A stretch of DNA of 64,000 nucleotides, taken from Pedobacter sp. JY14-1 (GTDB lineage: Bacteria; Bacteroidota; Bacteroidia; Sphingobacteriales; Sphingobacteriaceae). Positions 1-7,241 of this stretch are shown here, piece by piece (the stretch's first letter is position 1; the number at the start of each line of letters is the position of its first letter). The notes under the pieces are model-generated. The model saw nothing but the letters and a program-made list of their open reading frames with translations. It did no database searches and was not told the origin of the DNA. A program made the position numbers and the translations under genes. Location: assembly GCF_029269825.1 (NCBI RefSeq), contig NZ_JARJHU010000003.1:872353-936352 (forward strand). The letters run 5' to 3'.

Positions 1-1
1 G

Positions 2-865
2 GCGCGGCAGGTAGTGGAGGGCTTTATCACAGGGCTGCATAAAAGCCCGTTTCACGGATTTTCAGTAGAATTTGCAGAACACCGGCTTTACAATACAGGA
101 GACAGCGTAAAGAACATCGACTGGAAACTTTTTGCCCGGACAGATAAGTTGTTCAGTAAAAGGTATGAAGAGGAAACCAATCTTCGGTGCCAGTTTGTGA
201 TGGATATTTCCTCCTCTATGTATTTTCCGCCCGGCGCTTATAACAAACTGAATTTTTCTGTGGAAGCAGCCGCTTCGCTGATCTATCTGCTGAAACGCCA
301 GCGCGATGCGTTCGGACTCAGTCTGTTTACAGAAGAACTGTTGCTGAATACTCCGGCGAAATCGACCACAGCTCACCAGAAATATTTATTCGGTGAACTG
401 GAACGCGTGCTTTCCAGCCCGAAAATGGAGCTAAGGACGAACCTGGAGCAGGCATTGCACCAGGTGGCCGAGCTGATCCATAAACGATCGCTGGTGGTCG
501 TCTTCAGTGATCTTCTGAACACCCTGTACAGCGAAGAACAGACAGAAGTATTGTTTTCTGCCTTGCAGCACCTGAAATTCAATAAGCACGAAGTAGTGAT
601 CTTTAATGTAACGGATAAGGCACGTGAAGTGGATTTTGCTTTTGATAACCGTCCTTATGAGTTCGTAGATATGGAGACTGGGATGAAACTAAAAGCCCAC
701 GTTTCGGGCATACGGGAAAATTATCTGGACCGGATGAGGGCATACCGTCATGCCATACAACTGAAGTGCATCCAGTATAAGATCGATATGGTGGATGCAG
801 ACATAGCTGAAGGTTTTTATCCGGTATTGCAGGCCTATTTGATCAAGCGTCAGAAAATGAGCTAG
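2..865 (+). CDS. DUF58 domain-containing protein (5' end outside window)
   Basis: The frame is open from the first bases, so the start lies upstream of the window; the GTG at 14 is internal. The visible part begins with the DUF58 motif region (VEGFITGLHKSPFHGFSVEF, then YNTGDSVKNIDWKLFART) and continues into a von Willebrand A-like fold with a DISSSM metal-site-like motif. DUF58 proteins usually sit beside a MoxR AAA+ ATPase and are thought to act in envelope or metal-centre maturation; such a partner would be upstream, out of view. No membrane segment is visible, so this is the short soluble form. The family is secure; the biological role is not known from the sequence. Confidence 0.88.
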   Translation, partial: ARQVVEGFITGLHKSPFHGFSVEFAEHRLYNTGDSVKNIDWKLFARTDKLFSKRYEEETNLRCQFVMDISSSMYFPPGAYNKLNFSVEAAASLIYLLKRQRDAFGLSLFTEELLLNTPAKSTTAHQKYLFGELERVLSSPKMELRTNLEQALHQVAELIHKRSLVVVFSDLLNTLYSEEQTEVLFSALQHLKFNKHEVVIFNVTDKAREVDFAFDNRPYEFVDMETGMKLKAHVSGIRENYLDRMRAYRHAIQLKCIQYKIDMVDADIAEGFYPVLQAYLIKRQKMS

Positions 866-920
866 TGAGCGCTTTTCCCGGTATCATGGCAGACGGATGA
901 TTTTCCGCAACGTCTTCGCC

Positions 921-2105
921 TCAAATGCGATCACAATTCTTTAAAATGATTGCACACGCCTGCCTGATCTCTTCTTCGGAAATGATCAGCGGAGGCGCAA
1001 TGCGCATCGAATTGGCGCAATGCAGGAACCAGTCAGTAATGAGTCCATCTTCAATACAAGCGTCGATTATCCTTTTGTTCTGATCAAAATTTTCAAATTC
1101 AACAGCGATCATAAGTCCCTTTCCACGTACTTCCTTAATGGCCGGGTGCCTGAGCAGCTCGCGGAAAAGCTGGCCTTTGGCTTCAACACCGGCTATCATC
1201 TCTTCACAAAGGATGGTTTGCAGTGTCGCAAGGCCAGCGGCACAGCTTACCGGATGTCCGCCAAAAGTGGTAATATGACCCAAAATGGGGGCAGTGGCCA
1301 GGGAAGCCATGAGCTCACCAGAGCTGATAAATGCCCCGATGGGCATTCCGCCTCCTATACCCTTGGCCAGTAACAGAATGTCAGGGACTATACCGAAATG
1401 CTCGAACCCAAACAGCTTACCCGTACGCCCGAAACCCGTTTGTATCTCATCCAGTACCAGTAAGGTTCCTGTCTCTGTGCACTTTTCGCGTAGGGCCCGG
1501 AAATAAGCAGCGTCTGCCACCCGGATACCTGCTTCGCCCTGTATGGTCTCCACAAATACTGCTGCTGTGTTTTCGGTAATACGGTCGAGATCAGTGAACG
1601 AGCCGTAATGAATGAATCCGGTCCGAGGCAGCAAGGGCCGGTAGGCTTGTTTAAATTCCTCGTTGCCCATCAGGCTGAGCGCACCCTGGGTACTGCCATG
1701 ATAGGAATGATGACAGGCAAGTAGTTCTGCCCGCCCGGTATAACGTTTTGCAAGTTTCATGGCTCCTTCAACAGCTTCAGCTCCTGAATTGACAAAATAG
1801 GTGCAGTCGAGGGGTGGAGGAAGGACTTCAGCCAGGGCCCTGGCAAAGTTGACCTGAGGGCTTTGTACAAATTCCCCGTAAACCATGATATGCATATAGC
1901 TTTCTGCCTGGGCCTTGACCGCGGTCACCACGTTCTGGTGGCAATGACCAACATTGCTGACCCCTATGCCTGCGATCAGGTCCATGTATCTGCGCCCGGA
2001 AGGATCATACAGGTACATGCCTTCAGCTTTGACAAATTCAAGAAGAAGCGGTGCTAAAGTAGTCTGGGCATTGTGCCGGAGGAACAGCTGGCGTTGTGTA
2101 AGCAT
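921..2105 (-). CDS. class III pyridoxal-phosphate aminotransferase
   Basis: A 394-residue fold-type I PLP enzyme of the acetylornithine/ornithine aminotransferase family. The cofactor-binding Asp is in VLDEIQTGFGRTGKLF and the Schiff-base Lys in LLAKGIGGGMPIGAF; NSGAEAVEGAMKLAKRYTGR is the class III phosphate-binding segment. It should transfer an amino group between an omega-amino compound and a 2-oxo acid, but the substrate cannot be read from sequence. No arginine or lysine pathway genes adjoin it, so argD is not claimed. It follows the sigma-factor operon on the same strand but has its own TACCTTTG element at 2113-2120, which implies separate transcription with a leader of only a few nucleotides. 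Confidence 0.9.
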   Translation of the reverse strand: MLTQRQLFLRHNAQTTLAPLLLEFVKAEGMYLYDPSGRRYMDLIAGIGVSNVGHCHQNVVTAVKAQAESYMHIMVYGEFVQSPQVNFARALAEVLPPPLDCTYFVNSGAEAVEGAMKLAKRYTGRAELLACHHSYHGSTQGALSLMGNEEFKQAYRPLLPRTGFIHYGSFTDLDRITENTAAVFVETIQGEAGIRVADAAYFRALREKCTETGTLLVLDEIQTGFGRTGKLFGFEHFGIVPDILLLAKGIGGGMPIGAFISSGELMASLATAPILGHITTFGGHPVSCAAGLATLQTILCEEMIAGVEAKGQLFRELLRHPAIKEVRGKGLMIAVEFENFDQNKRIIDACIEDGLITDWFLHCANSMRIAPPLIISEEEIRQACAIILKNCDRI

Positions 2106-2112
2106 AACAACG

Positions 2113-2120
2113 CAAAGGTA
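2113..2120 (-). promoter_or_regulatory. -7 promoter element TACCTTTG of the aminotransferase
   Basis: The minus strand reads TACCTTTG, an exact match to the Bacteroidota TAnnTTTG. It lies between the stop codon of the upstream gene (2121) and the aminotransferase ATG (2105). Transcription would start about 3-5 nt before the ATG. No good TTG is seen at the -33 position. Confidence 0.55.
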
Positions 2121-2570
2121 CTAATTTCTTCCCGGTCTGCCGTTGCGGTACCTGGACAGGATCTCACGTTTGAATGCTTCCTGGGCACGGTAATACTTAC
2201 CTACCGTCTTAATGGGCAGGTTCGATCTGAGCTTATAGTAATATTTCTTTTCGAGGTTCAGCTCCCGCTGCCTGATGCTGAAATCGTTAGTAATGAGTTC
2301 CTGTACCTGTGCATCTGAAAGGTCCTCGATTTCGTTGATCTTCCGGAAACTGATCATCTTCTGAAAACGTTCTTTGCGCAGTGCTGCCTGTTCTTTCTGA
2401 TAGTCATTATAAATAGGCCAGAAAATCTTAGCCTCTTCAGCGCTCAGACCAAGCTTTTCGGTCAGGTATGCAATTTTATAAGTTTCAATCTCGTTGATGC
2501 GATCACCTTGTGCTTTTGCGGAGACCGTAACTGTAAAAAGCAACATTGCAGAAAGGATTAGGTTTTTCAT
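2121..2570 (-). CDS. secreted protein of an ECF sigma operon (sensor of ECF-type sigma factor family)
   Basis: About 149 residues starting at MKNLILSAML, a signal peptide ending near AKAQG. The mature part is helical and charged (RINEIETYKIAYLTEKLGLS, then AEEAKIFWPIYNDYQKEQ), the pattern of small Bacteroidota periplasmic proteins annotated as sensors of ECF-type sigma factors and distantly like Spy/CpxP. The longer frame from 2603 would overlap the upstream gene and bury the signal peptide, so the start at 2570 is chosen, 10 bp after the upstream stop. As the third gene behind a sigma factor and a membrane protein, it probably reports an envelope condition to the sigma switch. Confidence 0.72.
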   Translation of the reverse strand: MKNLILSAMLLFTVTVSAKAQGDRINEIETYKIAYLTEKLGLSAEEAKIFWPIYNDYQKEQAALRKERFQKMISFRKINEIEDLSDAQVQELITNDFSIRQRELNLEKKYYYKLRSNLPIKTVGKYYRAQEAFKREILSRYRNGRPGRN

Positions 2571-2580
2571 AGTGCGTCTT

Positions 2581-3090
2581 TTATAAAATACTGGCCAGGT
2601 CATTCTGTGAATAATTATTTAGAATGTAATTTTCCAGTTCCATATCGGCAGTATTTGTCTTCTTGTCTTCTTTGTAGTTAGCCTCAATGTGTTCCATGAT
2701 TACATCTTCATCGATATCAAACAGGATCTGTTCTGCGGCTATATCTGCATGCGGGTTTCCAGGTATCTTTTCCCGGTTGCCGGTACTGAAGAATAAAATG
2801 CCTGCTGCGGCTATAATGATAAAGCAGGCTGCAGTAGCATATTTCAGTACGCCGGACCGCCACAGCCGGAACACAGGCTTCTGGCTGATTTTGTTTGTAA
2901 TACTTGTCTCCAGGTGATCAAAATAGGCATCAGGAACCGTAAAGCCGGAATCCTGAGGAACCAGCACCTTAAGCCGTTCCACTGAAATACGGGTATTGAT
3001 CTCATGGCTCAGTCCGTCAAAATAACCGGAAGGAACAGTAAAGCCAGTTCCGCTCACACTCCTTTCACTATGTTCGCTATGTTCTTCCAT
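2581..3090 (-). CDS. membrane protein, probable anti-sigma partner of the ECF sigma factor
   Basis: About 169 residues. The N-terminal soluble part has two repeats of a motif like GFTVPSGYFDGL and GFTVPDAYFDHLE, then one hydrophobic segment (YATAACFIIIAAAGILFF) and an acidic C-terminal part ending YILNNYSQNDLASIL. This single-pass layout directly behind a sigma gene fits an anti-sigma factor, although no zinc-binding anti-sigma motif is visible. The frame is open to 3144, overlapping the sigma gene; MEEHSEHSER at 3090 is the better start because the repeats follow it directly and it lies just outside the sigma stop. The function is inferred from position and topology. Confidence 0.62.
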   Translation of the reverse strand: MEEHSEHSERSVSGTGFTVPSGYFDGLSHEINTRISVERLKVLVPQDSGFTVPDAYFDHLETSITNKISQKPVFRLWRSGVLKYATAACFIIIAAAGILFFSTGNREKIPGNPHADIAAEQILFDIDEDVIMEHIEANYKEDKKTNTADMELENYILNNYSQNDLASIL

Positions 3091-3124
3091 TTCAGATATA
3101 TTGATGCATCGGAGGGCAAAAGGT

Positions 3125-3685
3125 TTAAAAGGTAATGTCCTCATTTAGCATAAAAGTTTCTATTTTTTTGACGGCGATGTGGAATGAGGCTTTCAACGCG
3201 CCCACACTGGTACCTGTGATCTCTGCAATCTCCTCGTATTTAAGGTCATCGAAATACTTCATGTTGAAAATCAGCCGCTGTTTTTCGGGCAGACTGAGGA
3301 TGGCCTTCTGTAGTTTGAGCTGCAGTTTGTCACCGTTAAAATAAGAAGACGCGACCAGGCTTTGTTCCAGTTCTCCAGATACCTCATCAAGGGGCGTATT
3401 GTTACGCTGCTTTTGTTTGTTCAGGAAAGTAATGGATTCATTGGTAGCGATCCGGTAAATCCAGGTATAGAGCTGGGAATCGCTGCGGAACTTTTCCAGG
3501 TTGTTCCATACCTTAATAAAAGTTTCCTGCACCAGATCATCTGCATCGTCATGGTCAATGACCAGCCTGCGGATATGCCAGTAGATCTTTTGCTGATATT
3601 TCTTAAGAAGCAGATTGAAGGCCTCATTGCGTGTTTTGCTATCCGAGAATTTTTCCAGGATATCTGCGTCTTCAACCTGCTTCAT
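3125..3685 (-). CDS. ECF-type RNA polymerase sigma factor
   Basis: A 186-residue sigma-70 family protein with region 2 (DDADDLVQETFIKVWNNLEK, YTWIYRIATNES) and region 4 (LPEKQRLIFNMKYFDDLKYE, then a helix-turn-helix around EIAEITGTSVGALKASF). Regions 1 and 3 are absent, as expected for the ECF group. It should direct RNA polymerase to a small regulon, controlled by the two downstream products, a membrane protein and a secreted protein. The start is MKQVEDADIL at 3685, 17 bp after the preceding gene. Its targets cannot be predicted from this window. Confidence 0.93.
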   Translation of the reverse strand: MKQVEDADILEKFSDSKTRNEAFNLLLKKYQQKIYWHIRRLVIDHDDADDLVQETFIKVWNNLEKFRSDSQLYTWIYRIATNESITFLNKQKQRNNTPLDEVSGELEQSLVASSYFNGDKLQLKLQKAILSLPEKQRLIFNMKYFDDLKYEEIAEITGTSVGALKASFHIAVKKIETFMLNEDITF

Positions 3686-3702
3686 GTATTGTGCTTAAGC
3701 TG

Positions 3703-4662
3703 TTATTTGCCTGCCCTCTTCATCACTTTTTGTGCAGCCTCCACAATATTGATACTGTCCAGACCATATTTGGTCATCAGCTGGTCAGGGGTGCCGCTTT
3801 CGCCGAAACTGTCGTTCACAGCAACAAATTCCTGAGGTGTCGGCAGTTCGGTAACGAGCAGCCTGGCTATGCTTTCGCCCAGTCCGCCAAACTTATTGTG
3901 TTCTTCACAGGTTACTACACATCCGGTTTTCCGTACCGATTTCAAGACTGCCTCTTCATCCAGAGGTTTAATCGTATGGATATTGATGATCTCGGCATCG
4001 ATTCCCAGATCGGCCAGTTTTTCACCTGCTTCTATTGCCTTCCATACCATGTGTCCGGTGGCAATGATGGTCACATCTTTACCTTCATTTACCATCCAGG
4101 CCTTGCCGATCTCAAATTTCTGGTCAGGATCAGTAAATACCGGGATCACGGGACGTCCGAAGCGCAGGTATACCGGGCCATGGTGCTCCGCAATGGCCAT
4201 GGTCGCCGCCTTTGTCTGGTTGTAGTCACAAGGGTTGATCACCGTCATACCCGGCAGCATTTTCATGAGGCCGATATCTTCCAGGATCTGGTGGGTAGCT
4301 CCGTCCTCACCAAGGGTAAGGCCCGCATGGGAAGCACAGATCTTGACATTTTTGTCCGAATACGCCACTGACTGACGGATCTGGTCATACACCCTGCCTG
4401 TCGAGAAATTGGCAAAAGTTCCGGTAAAAGGAATTTTTCCGCCAATGGTCAGACCTGCGGCAATGCCGATCATATTGGCTTCCGCAATACCCACCTGGAA
4501 GAAACGTTCCGGAAATTCCTTGATGAAGGCATCCATTTTCAGCGAGCCAACCAGGTCAGCACAAAGCGCAACCACTTCTGGATTTTTCTTTCCGGCTTCC
4601 AGTAGCCCCGCACCGAAACCGGAACGTGTATCTTTCTTTTCTGTATATGTATATTTTTTCAC
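3703..4662 (-). CDS. transketolase, C-terminal subunit
   Basis: A 319-residue protein covering the pyrimidine-binding and C-terminal domains of transketolase. The TPP-activating Glu region is in FFQVGIAEANMIGIAAGL and the C-terminal domain begins at FEIGKAWMVNEGKDVTIIAT. With the preceding gene it forms a split transketolase; together they equal one normal transketolase of about 600 residues. The enzyme moves two-carbon ketol units between sugar phosphates in the non-oxidative pentose phosphate pathway. The gap from the N-terminal gene is 13 bp, so the two are surely co-transcribed. Two-gene transketolases are known in many bacteria and archaea. Confidence 0.93.
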   Translation of the reverse strand: MKKYTYTEKKDTRSGFGAGLLEAGKKNPEVVALCADLVGSLKMDAFIKEFPERFFQVGIAEANMIGIAAGLTIGGKIPFTGTFANFSTGRVYDQIRQSVAYSDKNVKICASHAGLTLGEDGATHQILEDIGLMKMLPGMTVINPCDYNQTKAATMAIAEHHGPVYLRFGRPVIPVFTDPDQKFEIGKAWMVNEGKDVTIIATGHMVWKAIEAGEKLADLGIDAEIINIHTIKPLDEEAVLKSVRKTGCVVTCEEHNKFGGLGESIARLLVTELPTPQEFVAVNDSFGESGTPDQLMTKYGLDSINIVEAAQKVMKRAGK

Positions 4663-4675
4663 AGCTTTTCTGTTT

Positions 4676-5521
4676 TTAGTAATCCTGCAATGTAGCGCTT
4701 AATTGTGACAAGGCATTGGCCAGTTGCTCGTCATTAGGGGCAACGCCATGCCATTTGTGAGATCCCATCATGAAATCCACACCATAGCCCATCTGTGTAC
4801 TCATCAGGTTCATAATTGGTTTGCCTTTGCCGGTCAGTGACCTGGCCAGAAGCAGTGCCTTGATGATGCTGTCCATATCATTGCCGTCCGATGTGATCAC
4901 CTGCCAGCCGAACGCCTCAAATTTGGCCTGAAGACTATCCAGAGAAAGTACTTTTTCGGTCGGTCCGTCGATCTGCTGGCCGTTATAGTCGACAGTAGCG
5001 ATCAGGTTGTCCACTTTGTTGAAAGGCGCAAACATGGCGGCTTCCCAGTTCTGGCCTTCCTGCAGCTCCCCGTCACCGTGCAGGGAATATACTATGGAGT
5101 TATCCTTATTCAGCTTTTTGGCAAGCGCGGCACCAATGGCTACCGACATGCCTTGTCCCAATGAACCGGAAGCTATTCTTACTCCAGGAAGCCCTTCATG
5201 TGTGGTCGGGTGCCCCTGCAGCCTTGAATTCAGCTTTCTGAAAGTAGCCAGCTCACTTACCTCAAAATAGCCCGATCTGGCCAGTACACTATAGAAAACC
5301 GGAGAAATATGCCCGTTGGAAAGAAAAAACAAATCTTCGCCCTTACCATCCATCGAGAAGTTTGGATTGTGCTTCATGACTTCAAAATAAAGTGCGGTTA
5401 AAAAGTCGGCGCAGCCCAGTGACCCACCCGGATGACCGGACTGGCAGGCATGTACCATTCTGACAATATCCCTTCTTACCTGAGTAGCGATATCTTCTAG
5501 TTCATTTATTGTATGTTTCAT
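4676..5521 (-). CDS. transketolase, N-terminal (TPP-binding) subunit
   Basis: A 281-residue protein with the TPP-binding domain only: SGHPGGSLGCADFLTALYF near the N-terminus and the metal/TPP motif GDGELQEGQNWEAAM with NGQQIDGPT further on. It pairs with the C-terminal subunit just downstream. The start MKHTINELED at 5521 is used; upstream lies a leader of about 165 nt containing a strong hairpin with a U-run and a -7 element at 5692-5699, so expression may be attenuated. Confidence 0.93.
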   Translation of the reverse strand: MKHTINELEDIATQVRRDIVRMVHACQSGHPGGSLGCADFLTALYFEVMKHNPNFSMDGKGEDLFFLSNGHISPVFYSVLARSGYFEVSELATFRKLNSRLQGHPTTHEGLPGVRIASGSLGQGMSVAIGAALAKKLNKDNSIVYSLHGDGELQEGQNWEAAMFAPFNKVDNLIATVDYNGQQIDGPTEKVLSLDSLQAKFEAFGWQVITSDGNDMDSIIKALLLARSLTGKGKPIMNLMSTQMGYGVDFMMGSHKWHGVAPNDEQLANALSQLSATLQDY

Positions 5522-5630
5522 TAATTGGGGTTATTTATTCTCACAAACTTATAGAAAAGGAGCCGGATATGCAATCGATCTCCCGCCCCGCAGACATACA
5601 AAATGCAGGCCGTATCGCCTGTAAAAACAA

Positions 5631-5656
5631 AAAGGGGCAGAAATACCTGCCCCTTT
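5631..5656 (-). terminator. hairpin with U-run inside the transketolase leader
   Basis: A perfect 10-bp stem, AAAGGGGCAG pairing with CTGCCCCTTT, with a 6-nt loop. On the minus strand it is followed by TTTTTGTTTTT, so it has the form of an intrinsic terminator for minus-strand transcription. It lies between the candidate promoter at 5692-5699 and the transketolase start at 5521, where it would end transcripts after about 60 nt. It may be an attenuator or the end of a very short RNA. Confidence 0.65.
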
Positions 5657-5691
5657 AATGAAAAATTAAGCTTTATGAACAAAAGTTGGTA

Positions 5692-5699
5692 CAAAGGTA
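5692..5699 (-). promoter_or_regulatory. -7 promoter element TACCTTTG, transketolase operon
   Basis: An exact TAnnTTTG match on the minus strand. The predicted transcript starts near 5688 and runs through the hairpin at 5631-5656 before the transketolase gene. No clear -33 TTG is seen. On the plus strand a weaker TTAATTTG (5705-5712) with TTG at 5686-5688 could serve the divergent GH26 gene. Confidence 0.5.
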
Positions 5700-5740
5700 G
5701 TATATTAATTTGTGAAAAAGCTACTACCCTAGATGAACAG

Positions 5741-6709
5741 ATGAAGAAAATCGGCCTTATCCTTATTTTTGTTACGGTATGTAATTGCGTCATAGCACAA
5801 AGAAACGGGCGCACACTGGAACTGCTTTACCGGATTTCAGGGAAACAGTCCATAATGGGCATACACAACAGGGAACCCAATACAAAGCCTGCCGCCTGGA
5901 CAGACGAAATGTTTAGGGTAAGTGGTAAGTATCCGGCACTTTGGAGCGGCGACTTCCTTTTTCAGGGCGAGAATATTGCCAGCCGCCAGGTTATGATCGA
6001 TGAAGCAGTAAGACAATGGAAGAAAGGTGCCTTGATCAACCTCATGTGGCATGCCTGTAACCCGGCCTTTGAGCAACCCTGCGGCTGGGATAAAAAAGGC
6101 GTGCTGAGCCAGCTCAGCGACGAGCAATGGCAGGAATTGCTCACAAGCGGTACCCGGCTTAATGTGCGCTGGAAAATGATGATGGATGAAATCGCTGTTT
6201 ACCTGAAGCAGTTGCAGGACAAAGGCGTAGAAGTAATGTTCCGCCCATTGCATGAGATGAACCAGAAAGTCTTCTGGTGGGGCGGGCGTCCGGGCCCGGA
6301 AGGGACGCTTAAACTCTACCAGCTGACGCATGATTATTTTACAAAGCGCAAAGGGCTCCGTAACCTGATCTGGATATGGGACATGCAGGACTTCGGCACA
6401 CTGGAGCATGATGTGAACGTTTATAACCCGGGACATGCCTACTGGGATATCGCTGCCCTCGACATTTACGACGACAAGAGTGGCTTCAGCAGGGAAAAAT
6501 ACGATGTTATGGTTGAAGTAGCTAAAGGCAAGCCGGTTGCAATCGGCGAATGCCAGAAATATCCTACGGCAGACCAGCTATCCAGACAGCCAAAATGGAC
6601 ATTTTTTATGGGCTGGTCAGAGCTGGTATTTAAATATAATAACCAGGAAGCCATCAGGATGCTAGCCGGTGCATCGAATGTCCTTACGCTGGACGAATTA
6701 AAAAAATAA
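5741..6709 (+). CDS. secreted glycoside hydrolase family 26 (beta-mannanase-like)
   Basis: About 322 residues. The chosen start (MKKIGLILIF at 5741) gives a clean signal peptide ending CNCVIAQ; the longer frame from 5603 would bury it. The GH26 signatures are both present: the acid/base Glu in MFRPLHEMNQKVFWWGG and the nucleophile Glu in KPVAIGECQKYP, with YNPGHAYWDIAALDIYDDKS between them. GH26 enzymes cleave beta-1,4-mannans (some beta-1,3-xylans) with retention. It should act in the periplasm or outside the cell. No SusC/SusD pair, sensor or other glycosidase adjoins it, so it is not in a polysaccharide utilisation locus here. The exact substrate is not determined. Confidence 0.88.
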   Translation: MKKIGLILIFVTVCNCVIAQRNGRTLELLYRISGKQSIMGIHNREPNTKPAAWTDEMFRVSGKYPALWSGDFLFQGENIASRQVMIDEAVRQWKKGALINLMWHACNPAFEQPCGWDKKGVLSQLSDEQWQELLTSGTRLNVRWKMMMDEIAVYLKQLQDKGVEVMFRPLHEMNQKVFWWGGRPGPEGTLKLYQLTHDYFTKRKGLRNLIWIWDMQDFGTLEHDVNVYNPGHAYWDIAALDIYDDKSGFSREKYDVMVEVAKGKPVAIGECQKYPTADQLSRQPKWTFFMGWSELVFKYNNQEAIRMLAGASNVLTLDELKK

Positions 6710-7241
6710 AAGAATCTTCCTGTTCGGGTTTCCTTAACCGTTTTAATAACAAATAAACATACGTTTTGTGCTGATCAATCAGCCGGAGCGACCATATGAG
6801 GTTAAAATCCCCATAATCAGGTTTATTAATTTTTTCCCTCAGGAGCGGATTGTGGATACAAGGCCGCTCTTGTTTTTGGTATATATCTACCATTTCCGGG
6901 GCGGTAGGAGCGGATGTAACCCTAAAAACACCCGCTCCATGCTTCCGGAATCCCCGCGCAGGATTTTCCCTTCGTTGTCTGCATGTACTGCTCACTGATC
7001 CTGCGCGTCTTCCCCTCAACGGTCCCCATCTAAAAAAGTCCTCCCCGGACAATTCCAGTATTGCCAAGATAGTGCCAGCAGAGATTTCCACGTTTATATC
7101 ACCTTCAACGCAGATCAACCCGGGAAAGCCAGGAAATAAATTCATCAATTTGTAGCAAATTGGGTATTATGCATGCATAGTAAAGCAGACGGTCCATGTC
7201 AGCGTTGACATGGACCGCCCTTGGTATATATAAGCGTAAGG
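6710..7241. other. gene-free convergent region with several stable hairpins
   Basis: About 530 bp between two convergent genes. The open frames present are not protein-like. It holds several inverted repeats: GAGCGG/CCGCTC (about 6843-6869, with inner TTGT/ACAA), GGAGCGG/CCGCTCC (about 6907-6938, with inner TGT/ACA), CGCGCAGGAT/ATCCTGCGCG (about 6954-7007) and the terminator at 7190-7217. The first two share the start AGGAGCGGAT. It could encode a structured RNA or be a pair of REP-like elements. I do not recognise tmRNA, RNase P RNA, SRP RNA or a known riboswitch. Confidence 0.5.
7190..7217 (-). terminator. hairpin downstream of the propeller/cytochrome gene
   Basis: A perfect 12-bp stem, CGGTCCATGTCA with TGACATGGACCG, and a 4-nt loop, 24 bp past the stop codon at 7242. 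The U-run is poor, so termination is likely but not certain. Confidence 0.6.

Noticed and set aside
5603-5740. Upstream extension of the GH26 gene
   Set aside because: It would place 46 residues before a complete signal peptide and overlaps the transketolase leader hairpin.
6684-7148. Minus-strand frame of 154 codons in the convergent gap
   Set aside because: It overlaps the end of the GH26 gene, has no recognisable domain or signal, and its composition follows the hairpin-rich sequence.
6710-7241. tmRNA, RNase P RNA or SRP RNA in the long gap
   Set aside because: I looked for a T-loop GGTTCGA, RNase P GAGGAAAGTCC and the SRP core GGTCAGG-type sequences on both strands and found none.
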